A stretch of 64,000 nt of DNA from Deferribacteraceae bacterium V6Fe1 (GCA_022813675.1 CP063375.1:1562001-1626000); one strand, 5' to 3'. Shown: positions 33,504 through 44,400, counted from the stretch's first letter. The notes: generated by a model not told the origin, from the sequence alone. Numbers and translations: made by a program.

Positions 33504-35894
33504 ATGAAGCAAATTAAAAAGGCTGCAGTTTTAGGTGCCGGCGTTATGGGCGCTACTATTGCTGCACACCTTGCAAATGCAGGGATTGAAGTAGTAATGC
33601 TGGATATAGTTCCAAGAGAACTTACCGAAGAAGAAAAGGGGAAAGGGCTTACCGAAAAGGATAAGGAATTTAGAAACAGGATAGTCAATAATGCGTTTAG
33701 AAACCTTGTTTCTATGAAGCCGGCTGCATTTTACTTAAAAGATTTTGCAAAGCAAATTACTGTTGGCAACCTTGAAGATGACATTCATTTGATAGGTGAT
33801 TGTGATTGGATTGTTGAGGTTGTTGTTGAAAATATGGACATTAAGAAAAAACTTTTTGTAGAAAAAGTTGTGCCTAATGTAAAAAATAATGATGTTATAA
33901 TTTCTACTAATACAAGCGGCTTGTCCGTTAATGCAATGGCTGAGTTTTTACCTGAAAGCTTAAGACCTAACTTTCTCGTAACTCACTTTTTTAATCCACC
34001 TAGGTATATGAGATTGATGGAGATAGTGCCTTCTAAATATACTTCCGATGAAGTAGTTAATTTTATGTCTGAATTTATCAGTAAACGTTTAGGTAAAGGT
34101 ATAGTTTATGCCAAAGATACCCCTAATTTTATCGGAAACAGGATTGGCGTTTACGTAATCTACTCAGCATTTAAGCATCTGCTTGACCTTGATATGACCG
34201 TTGAAGAAGCTGATCAGGCTGCAGGGCCTGCTGTCGGTATGCCAAGGACAGCTATTTTTAAATTGGCTGACTTGGTTGGTATAGATACAATAGTGCATAT
34301 TGGAAAGAACTCTTATGGATTGTTAACAGAAGATGATGAAAGAGAAATCTATAAGATTCCTGATTTTCTGCAAAAAATGGTTGATAACGGACTTTGCGGA
34401 AACAAGACAAAGCAGGGATTTTATAAGAAGGTAAAAGATGAGTCTGGCAGAAAGACGCTCTATTATGATTTGAAAGATGGAGAGTTTAAAGAGTCTGTAA
34501 AACCAAAATTCGCTTCAGTTACTCAGACTAAGCAAATAGATGATGTAAGACAGAAGATTAAAATAATGGTTAACGGGAATGATAAGGCGTCTCAGTTTGC
34601 TTGGAGACTTTTGAGGGATGGTTTGATTTATACATTTAAACGCATTCCTGAAATATCTGACGATATTGTAAATGTAGATAATGCAATGAAGTGGGGATAC
34701 AACTGGGAGCTTGGACCATTTGAAATTTTTGATGCGATAGGTGTACAGGATTTTGTCAAGAAGTGTGAAAAAGATGGAGTATTTGTACCTGAAGCATTGA
34801 AAAATATCGAAGCTTTTTACAAGTTTGAAAATTCCAAGCAGTATTATTACGATATAGTAGCCGGTGAGTATAAAGAGCTTACACAAAAAGAAACTTCTAT
34901 TGACCTTCAGATTTTGAAAAGGCAGGGAAGACTTGTCGAGAGTAATAAAGGCGCTTCTATTATAGATTTGGGTGACGGTGTATTCTGTCTTGAGTTTCAT
35001 TCAAAAATGAACTCTATCAGTGGCGACATCCTTTCAATGACAAAGAAAGCCATTAAAAGAGCTGAAGAGGAAGGGGTTGGGCTTGTTATCGCAAATCAAG
35101 GGAAGGCATTTTCCGTTGGTGCAAACCTTGCTATGCTTGCTGTCGCAATCGCTGAGGGTGCATTTGATGATATAAATATGATGGTAAAAGCATTTCAGGA
35201 TGCTGCAATGGCAATCAAATATTCTCATGTGCCTGTGGTCGCTGCACCGTTTAATATGACTTTGGGTGGCGGATGTGAATTTTGCTTACATTCTGATGCT
35301 ATTAATGCACACGCTGAAACCTATATGGGCTTGGTAGAAATAGGGGTAGGTCTTCTTCCTGCCGGTGGCGGCACAAAAGAGATGGCTGTGAGGGCTATTT
35401 TAGAAGCAGAAAAATATAATACGGATGTTTCGCCGTTTATATTCAAAAATTTTATGAACATTGCCATGGCAAAAGTGTCAATTGGTGCTTATGAGCTTTA
35501 TGATTTGGGCTACATGGATGACAATGACACAGTTAGTATGGATATAGACAGATTAATCTATGATGCTAAAATGAAGGTTATTGCACTTTCTAAAAATTAC
35601 AGACCTAAAAAACCGCTTACAGATTTAAAAGCACCCGGCAGAAGTGTGGCTGCCAGCATTAAGAGCCAGCTCTGGAATATGAAAATGGGCGGTTTTATAA
35701 CGGAATATGAAGAGTTTTTGGGTTCTACTATTGCCGATGTTATTACAGGCGGCGATGTAAATGCCGGGACACTTATTACTGAGGAGTATTTACTAAAGCT
35801 TGAAAGGGATGCTTTTGTAAAACTTTGTACTCAAAAGAAAACTATAGAGCGCATTCAACATATGTTGAAGAAAAATAAGCCTCTTAGAAATTAA
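33504..35894 (+). CDS. fadN: 3-hydroxyacyl-CoA dehydrogenase / enoyl-CoA hydratase fusion (FadN type)
   Basis: Bifunctional beta-oxidation protein, 796 residues, arranged as in Bacillus FadN. The dehydrogenase part comes first (AAVLGAGVMGATIAAHLANAG Rossmann motif near residue 7, then THFFNPPRYMRLMEIVP and DTPNFIGNRIGVY). The crotonase part follows (about 490-720, GVGLVIANQGKAFSVGANL, FNMTLGGGCEFCLHSDAI, VEIGVGLLPAGGGTKEM). E. coli FadB has the reverse order. It hydrates enoyl-CoA and oxidises L-3-hydroxyacyl-CoA with NAD+. Good GGAGG ribosome-binding site. It leads a three-gene operon with fadA and fadE. Confidence 0.95.
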   Translation: MKQIKKAAVLGAGVMGATIAAHLANAGIEVVMLDIVPRELTEEEKGKGLTEKDKEFRNRIVNNAFRNLVSMKPAAFYLKDFAKQITVGNLEDDIHLIGDCDWIVEVVVENMDIKKKLFVEKVVPNVKNNDVIISTNTSGLSVNAMAEFLPESLRPNFLVTHFFNPPRYMRLMEIVPSKYTSDEVVNFMSEFISKRLGKGIVYAKDTPNFIGNRIGVYVIYSAFKHLLDLDMTVEEADQAAGPAVGMPRTAIFKLADLVGIDTIVHIGKNSYGLLTEDDEREIYKIPDFLQKMVDNGLCGNKTKQGFYKKVKDESGRKTLYYDLKDGEFKESVKPKFASVTQTKQIDDVRQKIKIMVNGNDKASQFAWRLLRDGLIYTFKRIPEISDDIVNVDNAMKWGYNWELGPFEIFDAIGVQDFVKKCEKDGVFVPEALKNIEAFYKFENSKQYYYDIVAGEYKELTQKETSIDLQILKRQGRLVESNKGASIIDLGDGVFCLEFHSKMNSISGDILSMTKKAIKRAEEEGVGLVIANQGKAFSVGANLAMLAVAIAEGAFDDINMMVKAFQDAAMAIKYSHVPVVAAPFNMTLGGGCEFCLHSDAINAHAETYMGLVEIGVGLLPAGGGTKEMAVRAILEAEKYNTDVSPFIFKNFMNIAMAKVSIGAYELYDLGYMDDNDTVSMDIDRLIYDAKMKVIALSKNYRPKKPLTDLKAPGRSVAASIKSQLWNMKMGGFITEYEEFLGSTIADVITGGDVNAGTLITEEYLLKLERDAFVKLCTQKKTIERIQHMLKKNKPLRN

Positions 35895-35915
35895 TTTTAG
35901 GTTTGGAGGATAAAA

Positions 35916-37094
35916 ATGAGAAATGCATATATTGTAAAAGCATATAGGACGGCTGGTTGTAAGGCCAAAAAAGGTAAATTTAAAGATATGAGGCCTGATG
36001 ATTTGGCTGCTGCTGCTATCAAGCATCTTGTTGAGCAAACTGGAATAGATGCAAAAGATATAGATGATGTAATTATCGGTTGTGCCTTCCCTGAAGGGGA
36101 GCAAGGGATGAATGTGGCAAGGGTTGCCTCATTTAAGGCTGGTCTCCCTATTGAAGTGCCTGCTGTAACGGTAAATAGATTCTGCTCAAGTGGCTTGCAA
36201 ACCATTGCAAATGCAGCTGAAAGAATAATGGCAGGATTTGCAGATTGTATTATTGCAGGTGGAGCTGAGTCTATGACAATGGTTCCGATGGGTGGCAACA
36301 AATATAGTGCAAACCCTTCCCTTATGGCTTCTTGGCCTGAGACATATGCTTCAATGGGTGTTACTGCTGAGCTTGTCGCTGAGAGATATAATATTTCAAG
36401 ACAAGAGCAGGATGAATTTGCTTATAACAGCCATATGAAGGCAATAAAAGCGATAAATGAAGGAAAATTTGATGATGAGATTGCACCTGTAGAAGTTGAG
36501 TATACCTCAATTGATGCTAAAAATAAGGTTAAGAAAGTTAAAGAGGTTGTAAAGATAGATGACGGTGCAAGAGCAGATACTACAATTGAAGGGCTTGCAA
36601 AATTAAAGCCTGTATTTAGAGTCAATGGCTCGGTTACTGCTGGTAATTCATCTCAAATGACAGATGGTGCAGCTGCTGTGCTGGTTGTCAGTGAAGAATA
36701 TTTAAAAAAGACAGGTCTAAAGCCTATTGCAAAGTTTGTAAGCTTTGCAGTAGCCGGTGTTGAGCCGGAATATATGGGTATTGGCCCGGTTAAAGCAATA
36801 CCGAAAGCTCTTAAAATGGCAAACTTGGAGTTGTCTGATATAGGGCTTATCGAACTTAATGAAGCATTTGCTGCTCAATCACTTGCAGTATTAAAGGAAT
36901 TAAATATCAATCCTGAAATAGTTAACGTAAATGGCGGTGCTATTGCACTCGGTCACCCTCTTGGTTGTACCGGTTCAAAATTGACTGCAACTCTTTTAAG
37001 TGAAATGCAGAGAAGAGATGTAAAATACGGAATGGTAAGTATGTGTATTGGCGGCGGTATGGGTGCTGCCGGAATTTTTGAATTATTAAAATAA
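35916..37094 (+). CDS. fadA: acetyl-CoA acyltransferase (3-ketoacyl-CoA thiolase)
   Basis: Cleaves 3-ketoacyl-CoA with CoA to acetyl-CoA plus a shortened acyl-CoA, 392 residues. The catalytic residues are visible: C90 in [17 protein letters not shown]347 in [11 protein letters not shown], and C377 in [20 protein letters not shown] precedes the ATG and it lies 21 bases after fadN. In Bacillus the same fadN-fadA-fadE order is used under FadR control. Confidence 0.96.
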   Translation: MRNAYIVKAYRTAGCKAKKGKFKDMRPDDLAAAAIKHLVEQTGIDAKDIDDVIIGCAFPEGEQGMNVARVASFKAGLPIEVPAVTVNRFCSSGLQTIANAAERIMAGFADCIIAGGAESMTMVPMGGNKYSANPSLMASWPETYASMGVTAELVAERYNISRQEQDEFAYNSHMKAIKAINEGKFDDEIAPVEVEYTSIDAKNKVKKVKEVVKIDDGARADTTIEGLAKLKPVFRVNGSVTAGNSSQMTDGAAAVLVVSEEYLKKTGLKPIAKFVSFAVAGVEPEYMGIGPVKAIPKALKMANLELSDIGLIELNEAFAAQSLAVLKELNINPEIVNVNGGAIALGHPLGCTGSKLTATLLSEMQRRDVKYGMVSMCIGGGMGAAGIFELLK

Positions 37095-37113
37095 TGGTTT
37101 AAAGGGGAATATT

Positions 37114-38892
37114 ATGGAAAAGAAGCTTTTAAAAGGTGCTGAGTATTTACTTACTGAAGTTTCAAAGGAAGATATTTTTACACCTGAAGATTTTTCAGAC
37201 GAGCAGAAACAGATTGCTCAAACAACAGAGGAATTTGTTACTAACGAAGTTATGCCTGATATCGAGGCTATTGATCAGCAGGACTTTGATAAAGTCGTAG
37301 CTCATATGAAAAAAAGCGGGGAGCTTGGGCTTTTAATGATTGATGCCCCTGAAGAGTACGGCGGACTTGAGCTTGATAAAGCTACAAGTATGCTTGTAGC
37401 AGAAAAGATTGCTCCAAGCGGTTCATTTTCTGTTGCATACGCAGCTCATACAGGTATCGGAACTTTACCTTTGGTTTACTACGGAACAAAAGAGCAGAAG
37501 GAAAAGTATCTTGAGAAAATAATTACAGGGGAGTGGATTGCTGCATACTGCCTAACTGAGCCAGGGAGTGGTAGTGATGCACTTGGTGCAAAAGCTACAG
37601 CAACTTTAAGTGAAGATGGAAAATATTATATATTAAACGGCACAAAGCAATTTATCACAAATGCAGGTTTTGCTGACCTTTTTACTGTTTTTGCTAAAAT
37701 AGATAAAGAACATTTTACTGCATTTTTGGTTGAAAGGACTTTTGAAGGCTTAGAGCTTGGACCTGAAGAGAAAAAGATGGGTATCAAAGGCTCTTCTACA
37801 CGTCAGGTTATTTTAAATAACTGTAAAGTGCCTGTAGAAAATGTTCTTGGTGAAGTCGGAAAGGGGCATAAAATTGCTTTCAACGTTCTTAACGTTGGAA
37901 GATTTAAGCTTGGCGCTGCAGTAAATGGCGCTGCTAAATATGCGCTTTCTGAAGGGATTAAATATGCAAACGAAAGGAAACAATTTAATCTTCCTATCAG
38001 CAAGTTTGGGGCAATTAAAGAAAAAATAGCCGATATGACTGCTTATGTTTATGCTTCTGAATCTCTTATTTACAGACTTGCAGGCCTTTTGGACGACAAG
38101 CTGGCAACAATCGATAAAAATATTGATAATTATTATGAAGAATATCAGAAAGGTATTGAAGAATATGCAATTGAATGTTCAATCTCAAAAGTATTCTGCT
38201 CTGATGTCCTTGCAAAAGTAGTAGATGAAGTTGTTCAAATATTTGGCGGATATGGTTTTATTCAGGAGTATCCTGCTGAAAGATTCTATAGAGATGAAAG
38301 AATCAACAGAATTTTTGAAGGGACAAATGAAGTAAACAGACTTCTTATCCCTGGAATGATGCTAAGACGTGCTATGAAAGGGGAATTACCTTTCCAGAAA
38401 GAGGCAATGAAGGCGATAGAAGCACTTATGACTCCGTCATTTGATGAAATTGATACTGAGGCACCTTTTGCCGTAGAAAAAGAATTATTGAAAAATCTAA
38501 AAACACTTTACCTTGTAGTTTCCGGTGCTGCTGCTCAGAAATTTATGGACAAAATTGTTAAAGAGCAGGAAACACTTTTAGCTTTGGCTGACATCGCTAT
38601 CCAGATTTTTGCTATTGAGAGTGCTGTCCTTAGAGCTGAAAAGAATCTTGGTAAAGTTACCGAAAAGAAAGCTGCACTTATGGCTGATGCGGTTAAGGTA
38701 TTTACATTTGATGCCGTTGAGATTATCGCTAAGGCTGCGAGAAAGGCAGCATTCTTTGTAGAGGAAGGGGATAACCTGATGATGATTTTAAGTGGTATCA
38801 GAAGATTTACAAAATATGATGCTACTGGACTTCTTCAGGCTAAAAGAAATTTGGCTGCTGCAGCTATTGAAACTGAAAAATACGTATTTTAA
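37114..38892 (+). CDS. fadE: acyl-CoA dehydrogenase
   Basis: FAD enzyme for the first step of beta-oxidation, 592 residues, the longer FadE type of Bacillus. The N-terminal and middle domains carry YCLTEPGSGSDALGAKATA and FITNAGFADLFTVFAK (FAD/substrate). The C-terminal helical domain carries QIFGGYGFIQEYPAERFYRD and RINRIFEGTNEVNR with the probable catalytic Glu of FEGTNE. A further ~180-residue helical extension follows. It would pass electrons to an electron-transfer flavoprotein, whose genes are not in the window. A terminator lies right after the stop. Confidence 0.95.
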   Translation: MEKKLLKGAEYLLTEVSKEDIFTPEDFSDEQKQIAQTTEEFVTNEVMPDIEAIDQQDFDKVVAHMKKSGELGLLMIDAPEEYGGLELDKATSMLVAEKIAPSGSFSVAYAAHTGIGTLPLVYYGTKEQKEKYLEKIITGEWIAAYCLTEPGSGSDALGAKATATLSEDGKYYILNGTKQFITNAGFADLFTVFAKIDKEHFTAFLVERTFEGLELGPEEKKMGIKGSSTRQVILNNCKVPVENVLGEVGKGHKIAFNVLNVGRFKLGAAVNGAAKYALSEGIKYANERKQFNLPISKFGAIKEKIADMTAYVYASESLIYRLAGLLDDKLATIDKNIDNYYEEYQKGIEEYAIECSISKVFCSDVLAKVVDEVVQIFGGYGFIQEYPAERFYRDERINRIFEGTNEVNRLLIPGMMLRRAMKGELPFQKEAMKAIEALMTPSFDEIDTEAPFAVEKELLKNLKTLYLVVSGAAAQKFMDKIVKEQETLLALADIAIQIFAIESAVLRAEKNLGKVTEKKAALMADAVKVFTFDAVEIIAKAARKAAFFVEEGDNLMMILSGIRRFTKYDATGLLQAKRNLAAAAIETEKYVF

Positions 38893-38893
38893 T

Positions 38894-38916
38894 AAAGGGG
38901 CTAAAAGCCCCTTTTT
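38894..38916 (+). terminator. intrinsic terminator after fadE
   Basis: Stem AAAGGGGCT / AGCCCCTTT with a two-base loop, then TTTTT. Only 10 bases separate it from the next ATG, which has no visible promoter, so the following three genes may depend on read-through. Confidence 0.85.
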
Positions 38917-38925
38917 CTAACTATT

Positions 38926-39879
38926 ATGATTAAAAAATATACTGTAAACACCCCTTATCCGGTTGGGCCTGTCCATTTTTACTTAAAAAATTATGGGAAA
39001 TATGATGTGCTTTTTGATACCGGGCCTTATACGGACGAAGCGAAAGAATACTTACAAAAGACTATAGATTTATCAAGATTAAAATACACCTTAGTTACTC
39101 ATTGCCATGCAGACCATTACGGTTTGATTGACTTTATCCATAACAATTCTGACAGTAAAATTATACTTGCAAAGTCAGATTATTTGAGATTTGCAAGATT
39201 TGATGACAGAAAAAGATGCTTTTTAAAAATGGTGAAAGAATATGGCTTTAATGAGGCAGAGCTTTCTGCAATAGAGCATGTGCTTATCAGATTTAAAGAT
39301 GAAGTCCCAATGCCTAATGAAGTTTTTATATTGGAAGAATCAAAAGATATTCTTGAAGAGCTTCAAATCAGCTACATCCCTTGCCCCGGGCATTCCCAGA
39401 GCGATATAGTATATTTGGTTGATAATTATGCCATTACGGGGGATGTGGTATTAAGGGATATTTTTCAAACACCGCTTCTTGATATTGATATTTCAAACTT
39501 TATGGACAGGTTTCAAAATTACAGGGAGTTTTGTAACACTATTGAAAAATTAAAAAATATTGAAACGATGACCTTTTTACCTGGGCACAGAGAATATATA
39601 GACAGTGTGGATGAAAGAATAATTTTTTATATTAGCAAACTTTTAGAGAGAGCAAGTTTAATTAAGGATGATTTGAGAAATAAAGGGATTTCATTTGTGC
39701 TAAGAAAGCTTGTGGATGATTTAAAGCTTAATCCTTTAAAAGCATATTTAAAGCTTTCAGAGGTAGTGTTTATTAATGATTTTCTTTCCGAGCCGGAAAT
39801 TATGTTAAGTGTCCTTGATAGAGTTAATCTTTTGGATACCTTAAAAGATAATTTGGCTAAATTATTTAAAGGGAGTTAA
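38926..39879 (+). CDS. metallo-beta-lactamase-fold hydrolase
   Basis: Soluble MBL-superfamily protein, 317 residues. The metal motif HxHxDH is present as THCHADHYG (about residues 61-69), with later ligands PCPGHSQSDIVY and ITGDVV, and FLPGHREYI near residue 225. The C-terminal ~80 residues are helical, as in glyoxalase II-like or LACTB2-like hydrolases. The substrate is not evident. Its place between fadNAE and two crotonase genes suggests an acyl-CoA or other thioester, but that is inference. It starts 10 bases after the fadE terminator without a clear ribosome-binding site. Confidence 0.8.
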   Translation: MIKKYTVNTPYPVGPVHFYLKNYGKYDVLFDTGPYTDEAKEYLQKTIDLSRLKYTLVTHCHADHYGLIDFIHNNSDSKIILAKSDYLRFARFDDRKRCFLKMVKEYGFNEAELSAIEHVLIRFKDEVPMPNEVFILEESKDILEELQISYIPCPGHSQSDIVYLVDNYAITGDVVLRDIFQTPLLDIDISNFMDRFQNYREFCNTIEKLKNIETMTFLPGHREYIDSVDERIIFYISKLLERASLIKDDLRNKGISFVLRKLVDDLKLNPLKAYLKLSEVVFINDFLSEPEIMLSVLDRVNLLDTLKDNLAKLFKGS

Positions 39880-39880
39880 T

Positions 39881-40669
39881 ATGGAATATAAATTTTTTGA
39901 AATTACTAAAGATGGAAAAGTCTGCCTTGTAAAGTTTAACAATGCATCAAAGATGAATGCACTTAATTGGCATTTTTGGGAAGAATTACCGCTACTGGTA
40001 GATGAAATTGAGAATGATAAAGAAGTAACCGTTACTGTGTTTTACTCTGATGCAAAAGATTTTTCAATTGGGCTTGATATATTTGACTTTGGAGAAAAGT
40101 TTCAGGATTTAATTTTTTCTAACGATAAAGAAAAGCTTTATGAAACTATAAAAGTTATGCAAAAAGGGATGGATAAGATTGAGCAAGGGAAAAAGGTATA
40201 TATCTCCGCGATAAACGGATATTGTATTGGTGGAGCTTTGGATTTTATTGCTGCTTGTGATTTGAGGTTTTGTTCGGAAGATGCAATATTTTCTTTAAGG
40301 GAAACAAAGCTTGGCATAGTTGCCGATATGGGCTCATTGCAAAGGTTACCTTTTATTATAGGGTTTGGGAATCTTAAATATCTTGCTTTCACCGGTAAAG
40401 ACTTTAATGCGAGAAAAGCTTACGATATCTCTTTGATTAATGAGATTTTTGAAAAAGAGAAACTTTTTGATGAGACTTTGAAGATTGCCAAAGAGATTGC
40501 TGACAATCCTTATGAAACAGTTGCCGGATGCAAATATATCATTAACAACATAATAAAGGATGATATAGCAAAATCTCTTGAGGATGTAGCCATGTTTAAT
40601 AAAGAAAATCTTAATTTTATGAAAGTGATATCCAGATTTACAGAAAATCGTAAAGGAGGACGTAAATGA
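39881..40669 (+). CDS. crotonase-family protein, dienoyl-CoA isomerase-like
   Basis: Crotonase-fold protein, 262 residues. The segments SINGYCIGGALDFIAACDLRFC and FSLRETKLGIVADMGSLQRLP closely parallel eukaryotic delta3,5-delta2,4-dienoyl-CoA isomerase (ECH1). Equivalents of its three acidic residues are present: Asp in AACDLR, Glu in LRETK and Asp in VADMG. That activity removes misplaced double bonds during oxidation of unsaturated fatty acids. It begins one base after the MBL gene and overlaps the next crotonase gene by 4 bases. Simple enoyl-CoA hydratase is an alternative, but the AD-x-G-x-LQRLP pattern argues against it. Confidence 0.78.
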   Translation: MEYKFFEITKDGKVCLVKFNNASKMNALNWHFWEELPLLVDEIENDKEVTVTVFYSDAKDFSIGLDIFDFGEKFQDLIFSNDKEKLYETIKVMQKGMDKIEQGKKVYISAINGYCIGGALDFIAACDLRFCSEDAIFSLRETKLGIVADMGSLQRLPFIIGFGNLKYLAFTGKDFNARKAYDISLINEIFEKEKLFDETLKIAKEIADNPYETVAGCKYIINNIIKDDIAKSLEDVAMFNKENLNFMKVISRFTENRKGGRK

Positions 40670-41373
40670 TTAAAGTTGAATACAAAGAAAATCTTGCATA
40701 TTTGGTATTAGATAACGGTGAAAATAAACAAAATATAGAATTTGCCGAAAATATGCTTGCGGCTCTTAATGAAATTGAGGAAAATAAAAATGTAGATGTC
40801 CTTATTATAACTTCAAGTGACGAAAAGAATTTTTCTCAAGGGGTCGATTTAAATTTTCTAATGGAAAAATTTTCTACAAAGGATTATGAGAGTGTCAAAG
40901 TCTTTATGCATAAGATGAATGAGGTATTTAAGAAACTTTTGATGTTTCCAATACCTGTAATTGCAGAGATTACCGGACATGCGTTCGGAAACGGTGCCTT
41001 GCTTGCTTGTGCATGTGATTTTAGATTTATGAGGAATGACAGAGGATTTTTTTGTTTCCCTGAAGTAGATGTAAATATTCCTTTTTTGCCTTCAATGGTT
41101 GAGTATGCCAAAAAGGCGGTTGGATTTCAGACTTTGGAGATGATGCTTTTGACAGGCAGAAGATTAACGGCAAAAGAGGCAGAGGCTTATGGCATCTTGA
41201 AAAGTTATGATGATGTTAAATCACTCAAAGAGGGTGTCTTTGAATTTGCTAAAAAAATGAAAAAGGGGAGAAATATTTACAAAGAGCTCAAACTCAGACT
41301 GCATAAAGATATTTTGAATAGCTTTGAAGAGGATAAAAAATATATAGATAATCTTCTTATCTACTATCCGTAG
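40666..41373 (+). CDS. crotonase-family protein, delta3-delta2-enoyl-CoA isomerase-like
   Basis: Crotonase-fold protein, 235 residues. The region EITGHAFGNGALLACACDFRFM followed by RGFFCFPEVDVNIPFLPSM resembles enoyl-CoA delta isomerases (ECI/PECI group) that shift a 3-cis double bond to 2-trans. The oxyanion-hole segment and a Glu in PEVD are present. With the neighbouring ECH1-like gene, this pair would let the fadNAE pathway degrade unsaturated acyl chains. ATGA overlap with the previous gene and an AAAGGAGG ribosome-binding site support the start. Confidence 0.75.
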   Translation: MIKVEYKENLAYLVLDNGENKQNIEFAENMLAALNEIEENKNVDVLIITSSDEKNFSQGVDLNFLMEKFSTKDYESVKVFMHKMNEVFKKLLMFPIPVIAEITGHAFGNGALLACACDFRFMRNDRGFFCFPEVDVNIPFLPSMVEYAKKAVGFQTLEMMLLTGRRLTAKEAEAYGILKSYDDVKSLKEGVFEFAKKMKKGRNIYKELKLRLHKDILNSFEEDKKYIDNLLIYYP

Positions 41374-41382
41374 ATTAAATAA

Positions 41383-41420
41383 AGGTTGAGTGAGGAATTA
41401 AATAATTTCTTGCTCAACTT
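41383..41420 (+). terminator. hairpin after the crotonase genes, probable terminator
   Basis: AGGTTGAG pairs with CTCAACTT and the stem continues through TGAGGAATT / AATTTCTTG to an AAAT loop. It is followed by a broken T-rich stretch (CATTTTGTTTGTTT). The -35 of the next promoter begins inside that stretch. Confidence 0.6.
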
Positions 41421-41432
41421 CATTTTGTTTGT

Positions 41433-41461
41433 TTGACAGAATTTACTTTTAATAATAAAAT
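41433..41461 (+). promoter_or_regulatory. sigma-70 type promoter for the hybrid kinase gene
   Basis: TTGACA (41433-41438), 17-base spacer, TAAAAT (41456-41461). The start is expected at about 41467-41469, the position of the ATG, with no Shine-Dalgarno. This is a second predicted leaderless transcript. Confidence 0.8.
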
Positions 41462-41466
41462 TGCTT

Positions 41467-44400
41467 ATGAAGTTTAATAAAAAAATAAGTTTTATTTCAT
41501 ATCTTATTCGCTATTTTATAATTATCTTGTCATTGGCAAGTATTGTCGTGATGGTATCATTAATTTTATTCTCAAATTATCAATTTAAAGAAAATATAGA
41601 ATCTACAAAAAGTGATTACCTTGAATATCAAAAAAAGATAACAAAAAGCAAAGTTATGGATGTCATAGAGAATATAAACTTTGCAGTCTCAAAAAGCAGT
41701 AGTAAGGCAAAAAAAATAGTAAAATACCAGACTGATATGTCTGTAGAAGTCGCTAAAAATATATATCAAAAAAATATTGGACTTTATGGCCCGGAAGTAG
41801 TTAAGCAGATTATTAAAGAATCTCTCAGAGAAATTAGATACAATGATGGCAGAGGGTATACGTTTATACTTGATTTAAATGGCAACGAAATCTTAAATGG
41901 GGACAGAACTGAATTGGAAGGTAAAAATTTGTTACGTTATCCTGATCAAAAAGTTGTAAAGGTTGTTCAGGATATGATTAAAATTGCCAAAAAAGATGGG
42001 GAAGGATTTTATACATATAAATGGACAAAGCCTGGAAAAGAAGGGGGAGACTTTACTAAAATATCGTATGTTAAACTAATTCCTGAGCTTGGATGGATTG
42101 TCGGAACTGGCGAGTACCTTGAAGATATAATCGAAGATGCAAAAAAGGATGTGCTGGCAAAAGCAGGAAATATTAGATTTGGAAAATCAGGATATATATT
42201 TATTTTTGATTTTGACGGAAAATATTTAGCTCATATAAAGAGTGAATTGATAGGCAAATCAAGATTTTGGTATGTTGATAAGAACGGAGTAAATGTCGGT
42301 GAAGAATTACTCAAATTGTCTTTAATGCCTGACGGAGGATTTTTAAGCTATTACTGGCTAAGGGGGCAGGATGAGTATGCTAAAAAAATTGCTTATGCAA
42401 AAGCTTATCCCGAATGGAAGTGGGTTATTTGTGCAGGTCTTTTTGAAGATGAAGTGTCTGAAATAATAAACAATAAAAGCGTAGAATTTAATGAAAGTTT
42501 AAGCAGGCAGCTATTTTTCATTTTATTTATAGTTTTAAGTATTCTATCTTTATTTTATGTCTTTACATATTTTTATGCCAGGCTTTTAAGAAAAGATAAA
42601 AATAAGATATTAAGCCTTATACAGGATAATGCAGAAATAAACACTCTAAATTTTAAATTTAGTGAATTTGAAAATATAGCCGAACAAATTATCAAATATA
42701 AATCTGAAATTCACGAAATGAAAGAGCTGCTGTTTAAAAAGAATGAAGAATATAAAAATTTGATAGAATTTTTGCCTTTACCTGTAACGATAACAGCGGA
42801 CGAAAAATTTGTGTTTATTAATAAAGAAGCTGAAAAGTTGTTAAATATCAAAAAAGAAGATGTCGAAAAATATAGTCCCGATTTTTTTGTTTATAGTGAT
42901 AAAAGTTGCTATAAGGCTCTCATAAATTCTAAAGAAAATATAGTGAATAGGACACTTTTTGTTCGAAATTTGAACGGTGATATTATTGAAGTCGATGTTA
43001 CTTCTGCCAAAGTTATTTATGAAGGTATGAATGCTTCACTTTGCATTTTTAAGGATATATCTGAGATTAAAAATGCGTATGAGCAAATTAAAAAGGATAA
43101 AGAATTAATATACAATGTATTGGAAAATATTAGCGATGCCGTAATAGTAATGGGTAAGGATTATAATATTACTATGTTAAACAGCTACGCGAAAGAATTG
43201 AGCAGTAATAATAATTGCCAATATTTTTATGATTGCTTTAAGATTTATGAAGACGAAAAGATGATGTCAGAGCAAATCGTTAAGTCTGCTTATAGTGATG
43301 AGGATTTGTCCTGGATTTTGGGGAAGACTTTTTTACTTAAAGGGAAGCATGAATTGATTGTTTCAATCTCATTATCAAGAATTTATAATAATAGCGGGGG
43401 AGTAGATACCGTTGTTGCAGTCTTGAGAGACTTAACAGAAGTTATTAATAATGAAAGGACTATAAATCAAATCTCAAGGATAGAATCTCTTGGTCAGCTC
43501 GCCGGCGGTATTGCACATAATTTTAACAATGTATTAGCTGCTGTGTTAAATTCAATGGAAATAATAAAATTGCAATTGAATGACAAACCAGAACTTTTAT
43601 CTTTGATTGGTGATGTCAAAGAGACTGTAAACAAGGCTAAATCTATTACAAATCAGCTTATCACATTTTCAAAGGGTGGTGAGCCGGTAAAGGCTAATTT
43701 TAATATTAATAAAACTGTAAGTGAAGTTTTAAAGGTTGTTTTATCAGGCCAAAGTGTAATAACAAAGATAAACCTTTATTATAAACCGCTCTTTGTATTT
43801 GGTGATGAGGGGCAGATAAGCCAGGTTATTCAAAATATATTAATCAATGCATTACATGCAATTGATAAAGAAAATGGAATTGTAAGGGTGTTTACAAGAT
43901 ACAGTGAGTTTAAAAAGGACACTCTTGTCGGAGATATTTTTGTTAAAAAAGGAAGATATGCAGAAATTGTCATCGAGGATAATGGATCAGGAATCGATGA
44001 TAAGATTAAAGATAAAATATTTGATGCTTACTTTACAACAAAACAAAACGGGACAGGGCTCGGGCTTTCCTCTTCACTGAGTATAATAAATAAACACAAC
44101 GGCTTTATTACTTTTAAAAGTAAAGTAAATATTGGCACTACATTTATTTTATACCTACCTATATCCGAAAGTGAAGGATTATATGACGTTGAGCTAAAGG
44201 AAGATCTTTTTGTAGCATTTAATGGTATTTTGATTATGGATGATGAAAAAGTAGTTAGAAACAGTTTGGCTATTATGCTTAAAGATTTTTCAAAAAGAAT
44301 ATTCCAAAGCTCCGATGGAAATGAAGCAATATCGATATTGGAAAAGAATAAAGATATTATAGATGTGGCTGTTTTGGATTTGACTATTCCTGGTAAAATG

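Noticed and set aside
34515-35000. A 161-codon open frame antisense to fadN
   Set aside because: It spans the junction of two well-conserved fadN domains on the other strand and has no plausible promoter or Shine-Dalgarno.
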